Below, one piece after another: positions 22,545 through 30,055 of a DNA stretch of 33,181 nucleotides. The notes beneath the pieces were generated by a model. That model saw only the letters and a list, made by a program, of their open reading frames with translations. It searched no databases and was not told the origin of the DNA. Numbering within the stretch: position 1 is the first letter of the stretch; every line of letters begins with the position of its first letter. This stretch comes from Streptomyces turgidiscabies Car8 (GTDB taxonomy: Bacteria > Actinomycetota > Actinomycetes > Streptomycetales > Streptomycetaceae): positions 1 through 33,181 of the forward strand of contig NZ_AEJB01000362.1 in the NCBI RefSeq assembly GCF_000331005.1. The letters are read 5' to 3'. The position numbers and the translations under genes are program-made.

Positions 22545-22877
22545 TCAGATACTGGCCGGGTGGCGGGATGCGGCGCGCCGGTACTCGGCGTTGATGCGCT
22601 GGGCTTCCTCCAGCTGGTCTTCGAGGATGATGATGCGGCAGGCGGCGTCGATGGGGGTTCCCTGATCGACGAGTTCCCGGGCGCGAGCGGCGATCCGCAG
22701 CTGGTAGCGGGAGTACCGCCGGTGCCCGCCCTCGGAGCGCAGCGGGGTGATGAGGCGGGCTTCGCCGATGGCCCGGAGGAAGCCCTGGGTGGTGCCGAGC
22801 ATCTCGGCGGCCCGGCCCATGGTGTAGGCGGGGTAGTCATCGTCGTCGAGCCGGCCGTAGGAATCCTCTGCTGTCAC
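22545..22877 (-). CDS. MerR-like HTH transcriptional regulator
   Basis: A short, roughly 110-aa regulator. GGAGAG lies six bases before the GTG at 22877, so I choose it over an in-frame GTG six bases upstream or the longer frame to 22952. The winged HTH of the MerR type is clear: YTMGRAAEMLGTTQGFLRAI (first helices), then LITPLRSEGGHRRYSRYQL, the standard wing with Gly-Gly-His-Arg-Arg-Tyr. A helical stretch with ELVDQGTPIDAACRIIIL follows, then a dimerisation helix rich in Glu and Gln. There is no effector-binding domain, so it is a minimal MerR protein of the kind common in actinomycetes. It is likely to regulate itself and TrhA; the AT-rich upstream region at 23055-23100 has repeated TCTA/TAGA elements. 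Confidence 0.8.
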   Translation of the reverse strand: MTAEDSYGRLDDDDYPAYTMGRAAEMLGTTQGFLRAIGEARLITPLRSEGGHRRYSRYQLRIAARARELVDQGTPIDAACRIIILEDQLEEAQRINAEYRRAASRHPASI

Positions 22878-23054
22878 TGACACCTCTCCGTCGAACGCGT
22901 GGAGGGGCCGTGACCACCGTTGGGTGCCACGGCCCGGAAAGAGCTGCTTCACCGCCGGCTACGACAACTGCACTGTCGCCGTCCGGCAGTTCGTGTCTAC
23001 CAGTGCCCACTGCCCTCCCGGCGGACGGAAGAAACCATAACCAGGCCACCATCC

Positions 23055-23100
23055 GATGTCTATTCTTGTCACGATAGATTTTCTGTCTACGTAATGAGAA
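23055..23100 (-). promoter_or_regulatory. AT-rich promoter/operator region upstream of the MerR-like gene
   Basis: This is a marked AT-rich patch in a GC-rich genome. On the minus strand it reads TAGACA (complement of 23084-23089) and, 21 bases on, a second TAGACA next to AGAATA, so a promoter of -35/-10 type is plausible. TCTAT and ATAGA around TTCTTGTCACG form an inverted repeat with a long spacer, suited to a MerR dimer. The transcript start is not fixed. Confidence 0.45.
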
Positions 23101-23133
23101 ATCCGTCGGCGGTCGCACCCGCGAACCGGTCCT

Positions 23134-23168
23134 GCCCTCCACCGTCCTGGCTAGGACGGTGACAGGGC
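23134..23168 (-). terminator. terminator hairpin overlapping the stop codon of the ATPase gene
   Basis: CACCGTCCT (23140-23148) and AGGACGGTG (23153-23161) are perfect 9-base arms with a GGCT loop, extended by GCCCT (23134-23138) with AGGGC (23164-23168). The TAG stop of the minus-strand gene (23151-23153) lies in the loop. There is no T run on the minus strand, yet the stem is strong. Confidence 0.65.
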
Positions 23169-23651
23169 GATGCGAGCCGTGATGCGCTTGCCCACCGGCT
23201 CCTGCTCGATGAAGAGCGACTCGGCGACAGCCTTGACGATCTCCAGGCCGTGCTGGCCGACCCTGCCGGGATCGGTGGACCGGGCGGCGGGAACCGTGGG
23301 CTCGCTGTCCCACACGACGACGTCCACGGCGCGCGCGTTGAGACGCAGTTCCAGGAGGACGGGACCGGGAGCGTACTTGCGGGCGTTGGTCACCAGCTCG
23401 CTCACCACCAGCTGGACGAGATCCCGCGTGCGTGCGGGCACTGACAGCTGATGGTCGGCGTTGGCCTGGTCGAGGAAGGCGACGGCATGGTGACGGGCGT
23501 CGGCGATACAGCTGTCGTCTCCGCCCAGGGCGTAGCCCGCGCGCATCAGGTACACATTCGGCGTCGTACAGCCGTCACCGTCGGCATGGGATTCCACCTG
23601 TTCGCCCTCACTCCCCCCGTTCACGTGCGCCGGTACCCCCACCTGCGCCAT
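23151..23651 (-). CDS. ATP-binding anti-sigma-factor-type protein (HATPase_c_2)
   Basis: A 166-aa soluble protein of the RsbW/SpoIIAB-like histidine-kinase-fold group, widespread in Streptomyces as small regulatory kinases. Features: an N-terminal Glu/Asp-rich 30-residue stretch, ADARHHAVAFLDQ helix, LVQLVVSELVTNARKYAPGP with the N-box Glu and Asn, VVVWDSEPTVP (G1 Asp), and GRVGQHGLEIVKAVAES (G2 Gly box). It could phosphorylate a STAS partner or bind a sigma factor. The ATG at 23651 has a poor ribosome binding site; an in-frame GTG at 23759 would add 36 residues read through an 11-base C/G run, so the start is open. Flanked by the two SpoIIE-type phosphatase genes, it forms a natural partner-switching set with them. 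Confidence 0.8.
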   Translation of the reverse strand: MAQVGVPAHVNGGSEGEQVESHADGDGCTTPNVYLMRAGYALGGDDSCIADARHHAVAFLDQANADHQLSVPARTRDLVQLVVSELVTNARKYAPGPVLLELRLNARAVDVVVWDSEPTVPAARSTDPGRVGQHGLEIVKAVAESLFIEQEPVGKRITARIALSPS

Positions 23652-23683
23652 ACATGCCACCACACGTGTCCCCGGCGCGCAGG

Positions 23684-23694
23684 CCCCCCCCCCC
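23684..23694. repeat. homopolymer of 11 C (G on the coding strand)
   Basis: Eleven consecutive C residues lie just upstream of the ATPase gene start at 23651, or inside its reading frame if the GTG at 23759 is the true start. Such runs slip in replication and are also common sites of sequencing error. Confidence 0.85.
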
Positions 23695-23801
23695 AGGACG
23701 AGCGGGAACAGGGGGCGTCGGGTGCCGTACAGGGAGGAAGGGTAACTGTCGCCCGACACCGACCGATGGAGATGACGTCTGCAGCGGGCGGCCGTTGCGG
23801 G

Positions 23802-24995
23802 TCACCGCTGCCGGTCGGGTCTCTTCTCGGCAGGTCGGCGCCGGTTGCCGTGCCAGTCCAGTATCAGGACCGTGGCGTCGTCCTGGAGGCTGCCGTTGCA
23901 GACCTTGAGAACCGCGGCTGTCAGGCTCCGGACGGCTTCTCGCGGGTGCAGCGCGCGGGTGTCCCGAATGACCGAGGCCAGGTCGACGGCAGAGGCACCG
24001 CGTTCCAGCATTCCGTCGGTGAGCAGGATCAGACGGTCTCCGGGGAGCAACTGGAGTTCCTGCAGACGGTAGGCGGTGGGCGCCGCCACACCGAAGGGCA
24101 GGTTGACGGCGAGGGCGAGCTCTTCCACGACGCCGTCCCGCAGCCTCAGCGGCTTGGGATGGCCGGCGTTGACCAGTTCACACAGCCCCGTTTCGAGGTC
24201 CACGCACAGCAACTGGCCGGTGGCCAGACCGTGGTTGTGGCTGAGCATGGCCTCGTGGGCGTGGCGCGCCTGCTTGAGTGCGTCGCACCCGCTGCGGCGC
24301 GCCTGGCGCAGTGCCCCGACCAGCAGGGTTGCCAGCAGCGCGGAGTCCGTGTCGTGTCCCATGGCGTCGGTGATGGACACGTGGAGGGTGCCGCGGTCGA
24401 GGGTGTAGTCGTAGGTGTCGCCGCCGATGTCGTCGGCCGGGACCAGTCCGCCGGCGAGGGTGAACTGGTCCGCCTCGCAACAGGGAGCCGAGGGCAGCAG
24501 CTGATGCTGGATCTCCGCCGCCAGGCTGGTCGCCGTGGTCCGCCGGCCCAGGTGGTACAGGTCGGTGAACCGGCGGTCCGTGACGATGATGTACGCCAGC
24601 GCGTGTGCCGCGTCGCGGACCTGCCGCAGCACGGTGTCGTCGGCGGCCTGCAGGGTCACTTCCAGGACGCCGATGCAGTCGCCCCGGTTGGTGACCGGCG
24701 TGATGACGCGCTCTCCGCCCTCTCCGTCCGGTTCCACATGCTGGCTCTGGCTCCGCAGAACACTGTCGTAGACGCTGCCTTGCAGGTCGATCGGCTCGGC
24801 GTCGTCGGCCGGCTCCCCGGCGGCCGCGGCGAGGCGTACCAGCCGCTGGCCGATCAGGTCGACGAACAGGAAGGACACCTGCTCGGCACCGAACCGCTTC
24901 TGCAGGTCGTGTGCCACCACATCGACAGACTCTCCAGGCGGGGCCGCTTCCGCAGCGGCCAGCAACTCGCCCAGTTCCAAATCTCCACCCTCCAC
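23802..24995 (-). CDS. GAF + SpoIIE-type PP2C phosphatase, paralogue of the gene at 20209-21519
   Basis: A 397-aa soluble phosphatase with the same plan as its neighbour: GAF-like domain (about residues 15-160; VVAHDLQKRFGAEQVSFLFV, VITPVTNRGDCIGVLEV) and PP2C domain (about 180-385; GGDTYDYT, TDAMGHDTDSALLA, LTDGMLERG, LQDDATVLILDW). All metal-binding Asp residues are kept. The GTG at 24995 follows AGGAGG. The two paralogues share the linker SLAAEIQHQLLP/HRLLPP and the LHPREA segment, so they arose by duplication, but their N-terminal domains differ enough to bind different signals. This copy has an unusual Cys pair (SAPCCEADQF). Its downstream neighbour is the anti-sigma-type ATPase at 23151-23651. 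Confidence 0.9.
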   Translation of the reverse strand: MEGGDLELGELLAAAEAAPPGESVDVVAHDLQKRFGAEQVSFLFVDLIGQRLVRLAAAAGEPADDAEPIDLQGSVYDSVLRSQSQHVEPDGEGGERVITPVTNRGDCIGVLEVTLQAADDTVLRQVRDAAHALAYIIVTDRRFTDLYHLGRRTTATSLAAEIQHQLLPSAPCCEADQFTLAGGLVPADDIGGDTYDYTLDRGTLHVSITDAMGHDTDSALLATLLVGALRQARRSGCDALKQARHAHEAMLSHNHGLATGQLLCVDLETGLCELVNAGHPKPLRLRDGVVEELALAVNLPFGVAAPTAYRLQELQLLPGDRLILLTDGMLERGASAVDLASVIRDTRALHPREAVRSLTAAVLKVCNGSLQDDATVLILDWHGNRRRPAEKRPDRQR

Positions 24996-25374
24996 GACAA
25001 CCTCCTATCGGCTGCCGCAACTTCTTCCCCAACTCCGCGCATCCTCACCTGACCCGGCCATTTTGCCTGGCCAGAGGCGGGCCATCGGCAGGATGCCGTA
25101 ACCGGAACGCGACAGTCACGCCGTACAGGGGGCTTTTGTCACGGCCCGGCGCGGGTTCGCGTGGCAAGTGCCCGCAGGTCCGGTATCCGAGGCCTGTGGG
25201 CGGACAGAGCCGTGTCGAAATCCGGTACGTGTTCGTCCTGCCGTACGTGGCAGCATCCCCCCGGGGCGCACGACCCCCTCGGCCGTATGCAGCAGCGGCC
25301 CGGGCAGCCGGGTGCCGCGCGACCGAAGCTGGGCTTGCCGTGCTCCGCCCTCCCAGCCCGCCCGAGGAGTTCCT
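24996..25374. other. intergenic region between divergent genes (379 bases)
   Basis: This contains the promoters of the phosphatase gene (minus, start 24995) and the serine hydrolase gene (plus, start 25375). The long plus frame beginning at 25168 runs through it but has no signal peptide or domain before 25375. No striking repeat or RNA gene was seen. Confidence 0.45.
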
Positions 25375-26547
25375 GTGCCGCTGCTCCCTCTCCCCCGCCT
25401 GCGTCCGGTCGGCGCCGCGCTGGCCTGCGCCTGTCTCGCGGCCCTGATGTACGCGCCCGCCGAGGCCGACTCCGCCGGCTCCGGCACGGACCGCGCGCTG
25501 CGGAGTCAGCTCGAGGAACTGGTGAACGCTCCGGGCGGCCCGCCGGGCATCATCACCGTGCTCCAGCGAGGGAACTCACGCCGGGTCATCCGGGCCGGAG
25601 TCGCCGACCTCGACACCGGCCGACCGATCGAACCGACCGACCACATGCGTATCGCCAGTACGGCGAAGGCGTTCAGCGGCGCCGTGGCACTGCGGCTCGT
25701 GGACCGGGGCACGCTCCGGCTCGAGGACACCATCGGCAGACGGCTGCCCGCCCTCCCCCGGGCCTGGCACGCGGTGACTCTGCGCCAGCTCCTGACCCAC
25801 ACCAGCGGCCTGCCCGACTTCAGCCGGAGTGAGGAGTTCCTCACCATCCTCAGGGCAGATCCGCATCATCGCTTCGACTCCCGGCGGCTGCTCGGCTTCG
25901 TGGCCGGCGAACCGTTGCTGTTCCCTCCCGGTTCGCGGTACCAGTACTCCAACTCCGACAACATCGCCGTGGCCCTGATGGCCGAGGCGGCGACCGGGAA
26001 ACGGTACGAGGAGCTGCTGCGGTGGCTGGTCTACCGTCCGCTCGGGCTGCGCGACACGAGCCTCCCGCAGGGCTTCGAGATGCCGGAACCGTACATGCAC
26101 GGTTACGACGTCCCCGTCCAGCCGCCGGCCGCGCCGGAGGACGTCAGTGAGCTGATCGGCGCCTCCGGGGTGTGGGCGTCGGGCGGAATCATCTCCACGC
26201 CGAGGGACATGACCAGGTTCGTCCGGGGCTATGCGGGCGGCGCGCTGATCTCCCGGGCGACCCTGCGTGAGCAGCGGCGATGGGTCGACGGCGCCTCCGA
26301 ACCGGCGGGCCCGGGCACGAACGAGGCAGGGGCGGCGATCTTCCGCTACACCACGCGGTGCGGAGTGGTGCTCGGGCACACCGGAAACACACCCGGGTAT
26401 ACCCAGCTGATCGCCGCGACCCCGGACGGAGAACGGTCGCTGACGTTCTCGCTCACCACCCAGGTGAACGAGGCGACGAAGCCACAACTCCTGGAGAGGC
26501 TGCGCGAGATCCAGGAGAACTTCGTGTGCGCGCTGCTCCGGAACTGA
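25375..26547 (+). CDS. secreted serine hydrolase, class C beta-lactamase / D-Ala-D-Ala carboxypeptidase fold
   Basis: A 390-aa protein whose GTG at 25375 follows GAGGAG with a 5-base spacer. Residues 1-31 form a Sec signal peptide ending near Ala-Glu-Ala. The catalytic motifs of the PF00144 family are all present: Ser95-x-x-Lys98 in ASTAKAF, Tyr191-Ser-Asn193 in QYSNSDN, and the His335-Thr-Gly motif in GHTGNTPGYT, which takes the place of the Lys-Thr-Gly of penicillin-binding proteins. Family members include DD-peptidases, esterases and class C beta-lactamases; LLTHTSGLPDF and the GIISTPRDMTRF segment favour the D-alanyl-D-alanine carboxypeptidase-like group. It would act outside the membrane on wall or small esters. 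It is followed 10 bases after the stop by a strong terminator hairpin. Confidence 0.92.
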   Translation: MPLLPLPRLRPVGAALACACLAALMYAPAEADSAGSGTDRALRSQLEELVNAPGGPPGIITVLQRGNSRRVIRAGVADLDTGRPIEPTDHMRIASTAKAFSGAVALRLVDRGTLRLEDTIGRRLPALPRAWHAVTLRQLLTHTSGLPDFSRSEEFLTILRADPHHRFDSRRLLGFVAGEPLLFPPGSRYQYSNSDNIAVALMAEAATGKRYEELLRWLVYRPLGLRDTSLPQGFEMPEPYMHGYDVPVQPPAAPEDVSELIGASGVWASGGIISTPRDMTRFVRGYAGGALISRATLREQRRWVDGASEPAGPGTNEAGAAIFRYTTRCGVVLGHTGNTPGYTQLIAATPDGERSLTFSLTTQVNEATKPQLLERLREIQENFVCALLRN

Positions 26548-26556
26548 CACCGGGAG

Positions 26557-26593
26557 GCCCCGTCACCGGCAAGCGGTACGCCGGGGACGGGGC
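26557..26593. terminator. strong hairpin between convergent genes
   Basis: GCCCCGTC (26557-26564) pairs with GACGGGGC (26586-26593), then CCGGC (26566-26570) with GCCGG (26580-26584), with one bulged base on each side and a 9-base loop. It sits just after the serine hydrolase stop and 52 bases beyond the DUF1330 stop, so it can serve both strands. There is no T run. Confidence 0.7.
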
Positions 26594-26644
26594 GTCGCCG
26601 TCAGACGGCCGACCGAAGCAGTCGCTGTCCAGGGAGCGTGCGGG

Positions 26645-26992
26645 TCACTCGACGTCCAGGGTTTCTCGCAGCGCCTTCGCGGACGTGACCGGGTCATAGC
26701 CCTCGGGAACGCCTTCGACAAGGATGATGTCGCCCTGGATGTGCCGCGAGCGCAACGGGGCGATCTCCTGGTACGCGGGCGAGTCCCACCAGGCCCGCGC
26801 CTCGGCGATGCCGGGGAAGCCGATCACCACGACACTCCCGGGCCAGCTGCCCTCCTTCACCTCGTGCTGCGCGAAGTGCACGAGGAAGCGGCCGCCGTAC
26901 GGCTCGAAGGTGGCGGGGATGCGTTCGACGTATTCGGCGATCTCCGGATGCGGGGTCGCCTCTTGTAAGTGAGCGATGGCGTAGGCGGGCAC
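26645..26992 (-). CDS. DUF1330-family protein
   Basis: A 115-aa ferredoxin-like fold protein of the DUF1330 family (dimeric alpha-beta barrel group). The GTG at 26992 follows GGAAGGACACC. Motifs: PAYAIAHLQEA at the start, EIAEYVERIPATFEPYGGRF, VVVIGFPGIAEARAWWDSPAYQEIAPLR, and the final GDIILVEG strand, all matching the family's order. No enzymatic reaction is established for it; related folds act as small isomerases or mono-oxygenases. The gvpK stop lies 100 bases upstream on the same strand, so it could be read through from the gas vesicle operon, but nothing ties it functionally to gas vesicles. Confidence 0.85.
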   Translation of the reverse strand: MPAYAIAHLQEATPHPEIAEYVERIPATFEPYGGRFLVHFAQHEVKEGSWPGSVVVIGFPGIAEARAWWDSPAYQEIAPLRSRHIQGDIILVEGVPEGYDPVTSAKALRETLDVE

Positions 26993-27092
26993 GGTGTCCT
27001 TCCGGTAGGCCGAACTCTCTACGCCGGAAGCATGGCATGGACCCGACGACCTGGGGAGGCGGGCGGGCTCTGCCGGACCGCCGGGCGCCGCG

Positions 27093-27524
27093 TCACCGGG
27101 CGTCAGGCCCGGGCGGAAGGAGAGGCCCCAGTGGGCCGAGGTCGAGATTGAGGTCCTCCAGCGCGTAGCCGTGCTGGGCGCACAGCTCGGCCAGTCGGTC
27201 GTGGAGCGCCAGGAGTGTGGCTCCCAGTTCCTCCTCCTGTTCGTCCGTGAGATCACCCGCGTCCACGCGGCGAAGCGCCTGGCGCTCGATGAGCTGACGC
27301 AGGAGTTCGACGAGGGTGAGGACGAGTTTCAGCAGATCCTCTTCCACCGTGTCACGGTCGGTGTACATGCGGTGCGCCGCGTGCGACGTCACGTCGTCGT
27401 GCCCGGCGGGCGGTGCCTGAACGAGCCGGAAGGCCCGGGACATCGAGTCACCGACGTCCGTGAGGCCGGGATCGGGGTGCGGCGACGGACCGTGGTGGTG
27501 CCGTTCGCGGTGTCCTTCAGTCAT
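27093..27524 (-). CDS. gvpK: gas vesicle protein GvpK
   Basis: A 143-aa protein of the GvpK family, an essential minor protein of gas vesicle assembly. The ATG at 27524 lies inside the last codons of gvpS (8-base overlap), with AGGAG upstream. The family core is in residues 55-143: DRDTVEEDLLKLVLTLVELL, RQLIERQALRRVDAGDL, then EEELGATLLALHDRLAELC and the LNLDLGPLGPLL tail. The first 50 residues are a His/Pro-rich variable extension. It is the last gene of the operon. Confidence 0.93.
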   Translation of the reverse strand: MTEGHRERHHHGPSPHPDPGLTDVGDSMSRAFRLVQAPPAGHDDVTSHAAHRMYTDRDTVEEDLLKLVLTLVELLRQLIERQALRRVDAGDLTDEQEEELGATLLALHDRLAELCAQHGYALEDLNLDLGPLGPLLPPGPDAR

Positions 27525-27735
27525 TGCCGCGCTCCTGGACCGTTACGGCCGGGCGGTTCTCGGAGCTGACGGACACGATGAGCGCGCGCAGCGAGATACG
27601 GACGAGATCGATGTCGGCGATCGACAGGACGATGTCGCCGGTGATGACCACGCCACCGCTGAGCAGCCTGTCCAGGAGGTCCACCAGAGCCACTTGGCGC
27701 TCAGGCAGCGGTTCCCGGCTCTCCACGGGAGTCAT
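27517..27735 (-). CDS. gvpS: gas vesicle protein GvpS (GvpA/J-type)
   Basis: A 72-aa small GvpA-family paralogue. The core VALVDLLDRLLSGGVVITGD, then IVLSIADIDLVRISLRALIV, follows the GvpA pattern of an amphipathic helix, a beta hairpin and a second helix. It is shorter than GvpA and lacks a charged tail. Streptomyces gvpS lies between gvpL and gvpK, as here. Its ATG shares the final A of the gvpL stop (TGATG), and its end overlaps gvpK by 8 bases, so translation is coupled. Confidence 0.9.
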   Translation of the reverse strand: MTPVESREPLPERQVALVDLLDRLLSGGVVITGDIVLSIADIDLVRISLRALIVSVSSENRPAVTVQERGND

Positions 27736-28595
27736 CAGCCGCTCCCCTCACCGGGCGCCCTGTGCTGATGCTCGGCGGGCGGCACGGCGAAGGAGTAGGG
27801 CGCCCAGGGGCCGGTCACTTCGACCCTGATGCCGTCGAACACACCCCCGACGGCCTCCTCGACGGCGGCCCGGAACCGCGCCGCGTACGTGTCGGGGACC
27901 AGGTAGGCGTCGTTGAGCACGTTTTCGGCGGGACCGGTCAGGGCGCCGCGCTGGGCGGGGTGTCGCACATGCTGCGAGGCGTATCGGAAGGCGATGGCTT
28001 CGATGATTTGGGCAGCCTGCCGGGCTTGGCCGTACGTGGCTTCCTGGGCGTCGCGCTGGACCCTGCGGCGCTGGAGGTACGCCTTGCCCGGGGAGGCGGC
28101 GGCGCTGCTGTCGGTGTCCGTGACGGCTGCGGTGCCGGCGGGGGGCTCGGTGGGCGCGAGGTAGATCTTCACGCCGAACTCGAGGTGAGCGGTGAGCTGG
28201 GAGAGTCTGCCGGCGAGCGCGTCGTGCTGCTCGGCGAGTGCCTGGCCGGCGCGGGCGTCGTCCTGATAGACGGTGGCCATGCGCAGGGGAAGGACCGTGG
28301 TGTGGGTGGAGAGTGCCTGGACGACGTCATGGTGGGCGCGGGCGACGTTCTCGAGCCATTCCAGGTCCTCGAAGTGCTCCTTGAGGGCGATCTCGTCGAA
28401 CTCCTGCCCGGATACGTGACTGATGGCGAAGGCAAGGGCCGGAGAGGAGCCGCCGGGTCCGTCGCCGGGTGGTGCGGTGAGGAACAGGACAGGGGATCCG
28501 TGGATCCCCCGGAGACCCTTCAGCGCGTCGCGGAGTTCCGTGGTGAGGGAGGCCGCGGCGTAGACGTATGTGAGGGCGTCGTCGGATGTGGTCAT
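27735..28595 (-). CDS. gvpL: gas vesicle protein GvpL (GvpL/GvpF family)
   Basis: A 286-aa protein of the GvpF/L family, minor assembly components that interact with GvpA-type proteins. The ATG at 28595 overlaps the gvpJ stop by 4 bases (ATGA); the open frame upstream is shadow coding inside gvpJ. Family marks are TYVYAAASL at the start, LEWLENVARAHHDVVQALST, TVLPLRMATVYQDD and the terminal VEVTGPWAPYSF, which pair with similar segments in GvpF. A Thr/Ser/Ala-rich insert (about residues 145-165) separates the two halves. Confidence 0.92.
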   Translation of the reverse strand: MTTSDDALTYVYAAASLTTELRDALKGLRGIHGSPVLFLTAPPGDGPGGSSPALAFAISHVSGQEFDEIALKEHFEDLEWLENVARAHHDVVQALSTHTTVLPLRMATVYQDDARAGQALAEQHDALAGRLSQLTAHLEFGVKIYLAPTEPPAGTAAVTDTDSSAAASPGKAYLQRRRVQRDAQEATYGQARQAAQIIEAIAFRYASQHVRHPAQRGALTGPAENVLNDAYLVPDTYAARFRAAVEEAVGGVFDGIRVEVTGPWAPYSFAVPPAEHQHRAPGEGSG

Positions 28596-29014
28596 GGCCG
28601 GCGCTCCCGGGCGGACCCGCCGTCCGTGTCTCCCCCGGATTCCTCGCCGGCACCCGGCAGGATCTCCTGACCGTCGGGGCGTTCGCCGCGCAGGGCCTCC
28701 AGTTCGGCGCGCAGTCGGCGGTTCTCCTGCTCCAGGGGGCTGCCGGTATGTCGTGAGGAGAGCGAGGGGTCGTGCTCCCACCAGTCGATGCCCATCTCCT
28801 TCGCCTTGTCCACGGAGGCGACCAGGATCCGGAGTTTGATCGTCAGCAGCTCGATGTCGAGGAGGTTGATGCGGATGTCGCCGGCGATCACGATGCCCTT
28901 GTCCAGGACTCGTTCCAGGATGTCGGCGAGGCTGGACGTGCTCTGCCCACCGTAAGGCATCGGGGCGGCCCGGGACGGGAAGGATCCGAGTCGGCCGGGT
29001 AGTGGCTCAGACAC
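28592..29014 (-). CDS. gvpJ: gas vesicle protein GvpJ (GvpA-family)
   Basis: A 140-aa GvpA-family protein with core TSSLADILERVLDKGIVIAG, then DIRINLLDIELLTIKLRILV and VASVDKAKEMGIDWWEHDP. The conserved Asp-Trp-Trp after the second helix is usual for GvpJ. A Glu/Arg-rich C-terminal coil (LEQENRRLRAELEALRGE) follows and could form a short coiled coil. The GTG at 29014 gives an 18-residue lead before the internal Met; its ribosome binding site is weak. The stop overlaps the gvpL start. The S. coelicolor order would place gvpY and gvpZ just upstream of this gene; here they are absent from that place. Confidence 0.92.
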   Translation of the reverse strand: MSEPLPGRLGSFPSRAAPMPYGGQSTSSLADILERVLDKGIVIAGDIRINLLDIELLTIKLRILVASVDKAKEMGIDWWEHDPSLSSRHTGSPLEQENRRLRAELEALRGERPDGQEILPGAGEESGGDTDGGSARERRP

Positions 29015-29044
29015 GATGTCGGCCTCGCTTCCCTGACAGGGAGA

Positions 29045-29284
29045 TCACTGGCGGAACTCCGCGATCTCCGTGAGCCGGTCGATCAGCTCGTCCTCCCGGC
29101 GGTCGAACGTGTCCTGGTCGATCTCGCCTCTCACGAGGCGCCGCTCCAGATCGGCGAGTTCGCGCCACACCGGGGCCGGGTCGTAGTACTCGTCCTCGGC
29201 TTTGGCCTCGACCTGCTGGGCGGCCCATACGACCGCCCGTACCGGCGCGACGGGAAGGGTGAGCAGGTGTGTCAGCAGGCCCAT
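29045..29284 (-). CDS. gvpG: gas vesicle protein GvpG
   Basis: A 79-aa GvpG-family protein: hydrophobic N-terminus GLLTHLLTLPVAPVRAVVW, then a helical, acidic body with LADLERRLVRGEIDQDTFDR and EDELIDRL. GvpG is a minor protein required for gas vesicle formation in halophilic archaea and bacteria. The ATG at 29284 follows GGAAGGAGG. It lies 48 bases after the gvpF stop and 30 bases before gvpJ. A short direct repeat (TTCCTGGGATG twice, 29298-29318) sits in the gvpF-gvpG gap. Confidence 0.92.
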   Translation of the reverse strand: MGLLTHLLTLPVAPVRAVVWAAQQVEAKAEDEYYDPAPVWRELADLERRLVRGEIDQDTFDRREDELIDRLTEIAEFRQ

Positions 29285-29332
29285 GATCCGTCCTCCTTCC
29301 TGGGATGCTTCCTGGGATGTGAGGCCTCCGGG

Positions 29333-30052
29333 TCACTGAACGAAGCTGTACGGGGGCAACGGGCCGGTGAGCCGGAATTCGACGCCGCCCTTGATCTGCC
29401 GAGCGAGGCCGGCCTGCGCCGCCAGGAACTCCTCTGTCCGGTCATGGGGCACCAGCAGCGACAAGTTGACGAAGTCGGGGCTGGAGGGCGGATGAGTGGT
29501 GTGCTCCCGGCCGTAGGGAATCAGTGCGTGAACGAGTCCCGCTGCCAGCGAGTCCTGGCGTTCCTGTACTTCGCGGGCGACCAGTTCCCCCAGCCTGAGG
29601 GGCAGCTGCGGGTCCGGTGCACCGGCACGGATCTGCTCGTTGAGCTCCCTCGCCTCGGGAGAGTCACTCAGGATCTGGCGCAGCAGCTCGTCCTCGTCCA
29701 CCTGGGAGGCCCGCACGTGGTACTCGGCGCAGCCGTCGAGGCGCGCGAGAGTCGCGATGTAGTCCTCCGCGTTGTCCTTCAGGGCCTGCTGGACCGCCTG
29801 GTCGTCCGAGGCGAGGTAGCCGAACTGCAGCGGCAGAACCACGGCGTCGGCCATGAGCGATTCCAGCACTTCCTGGTGCGCCTGGAGGTCCCTGCGCTTG
29901 GGCCGGATCTCCTCGGAGATGTCACTGACCACGGCGGACAGGGGCCCGGCGGTGACCGTACGCACGGGTGAAGGCTGGGAACCCACTCCCGTCAGGCCGT
30001 CAACGCGGTGGGGATGTTCCTTTCCGGTGATCGCGTACACGTAGAGCGCCAT
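29333..30052 (-). CDS. gvpF: gas vesicle protein GvpF
   Basis: A 239-aa GvpF/L-family protein. The start LYVYAITG, the HQEVLESLMADAVVLPLQFG segment (the family core), and the end VEFRLTGPLPPYSF are conserved in order with GvpL. GvpF is thought to attach to GvpA and help nucleate the shell. The ATG at 30052 lies 3 bases after the gvpA stop, so the two are translationally linked. The gene is close to the usual family length. Confidence 0.93.
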   Translation of the reverse strand: MALYVYAITGKEHPHRVDGLTGVGSQPSPVRTVTAGPLSAVVSDISEEIRPKRRDLQAHQEVLESLMADAVVLPLQFGYLASDDQAVQQALKDNAEDYIATLARLDGCAEYHVRASQVDEDELLRQILSDSPEARELNEQIRAGAPDPQLPLRLGELVAREVQERQDSLAAGLVHALIPYGREHTTHPPSSPDFVNLSLLVPHDRTEEFLAAQAGLARQIKGGVEFRLTGPLPPYSFVQ

Positions 30053-30055
30053 CGG

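Noticed and set aside
23032..23100. Plus-strand promoter (TTGTCA with a downstream AT box) in the AT-rich patch
   Set aside because: No plus-strand gene lies downstream; the patch fits better as the upstream region of the minus-strand MerR-like gene.
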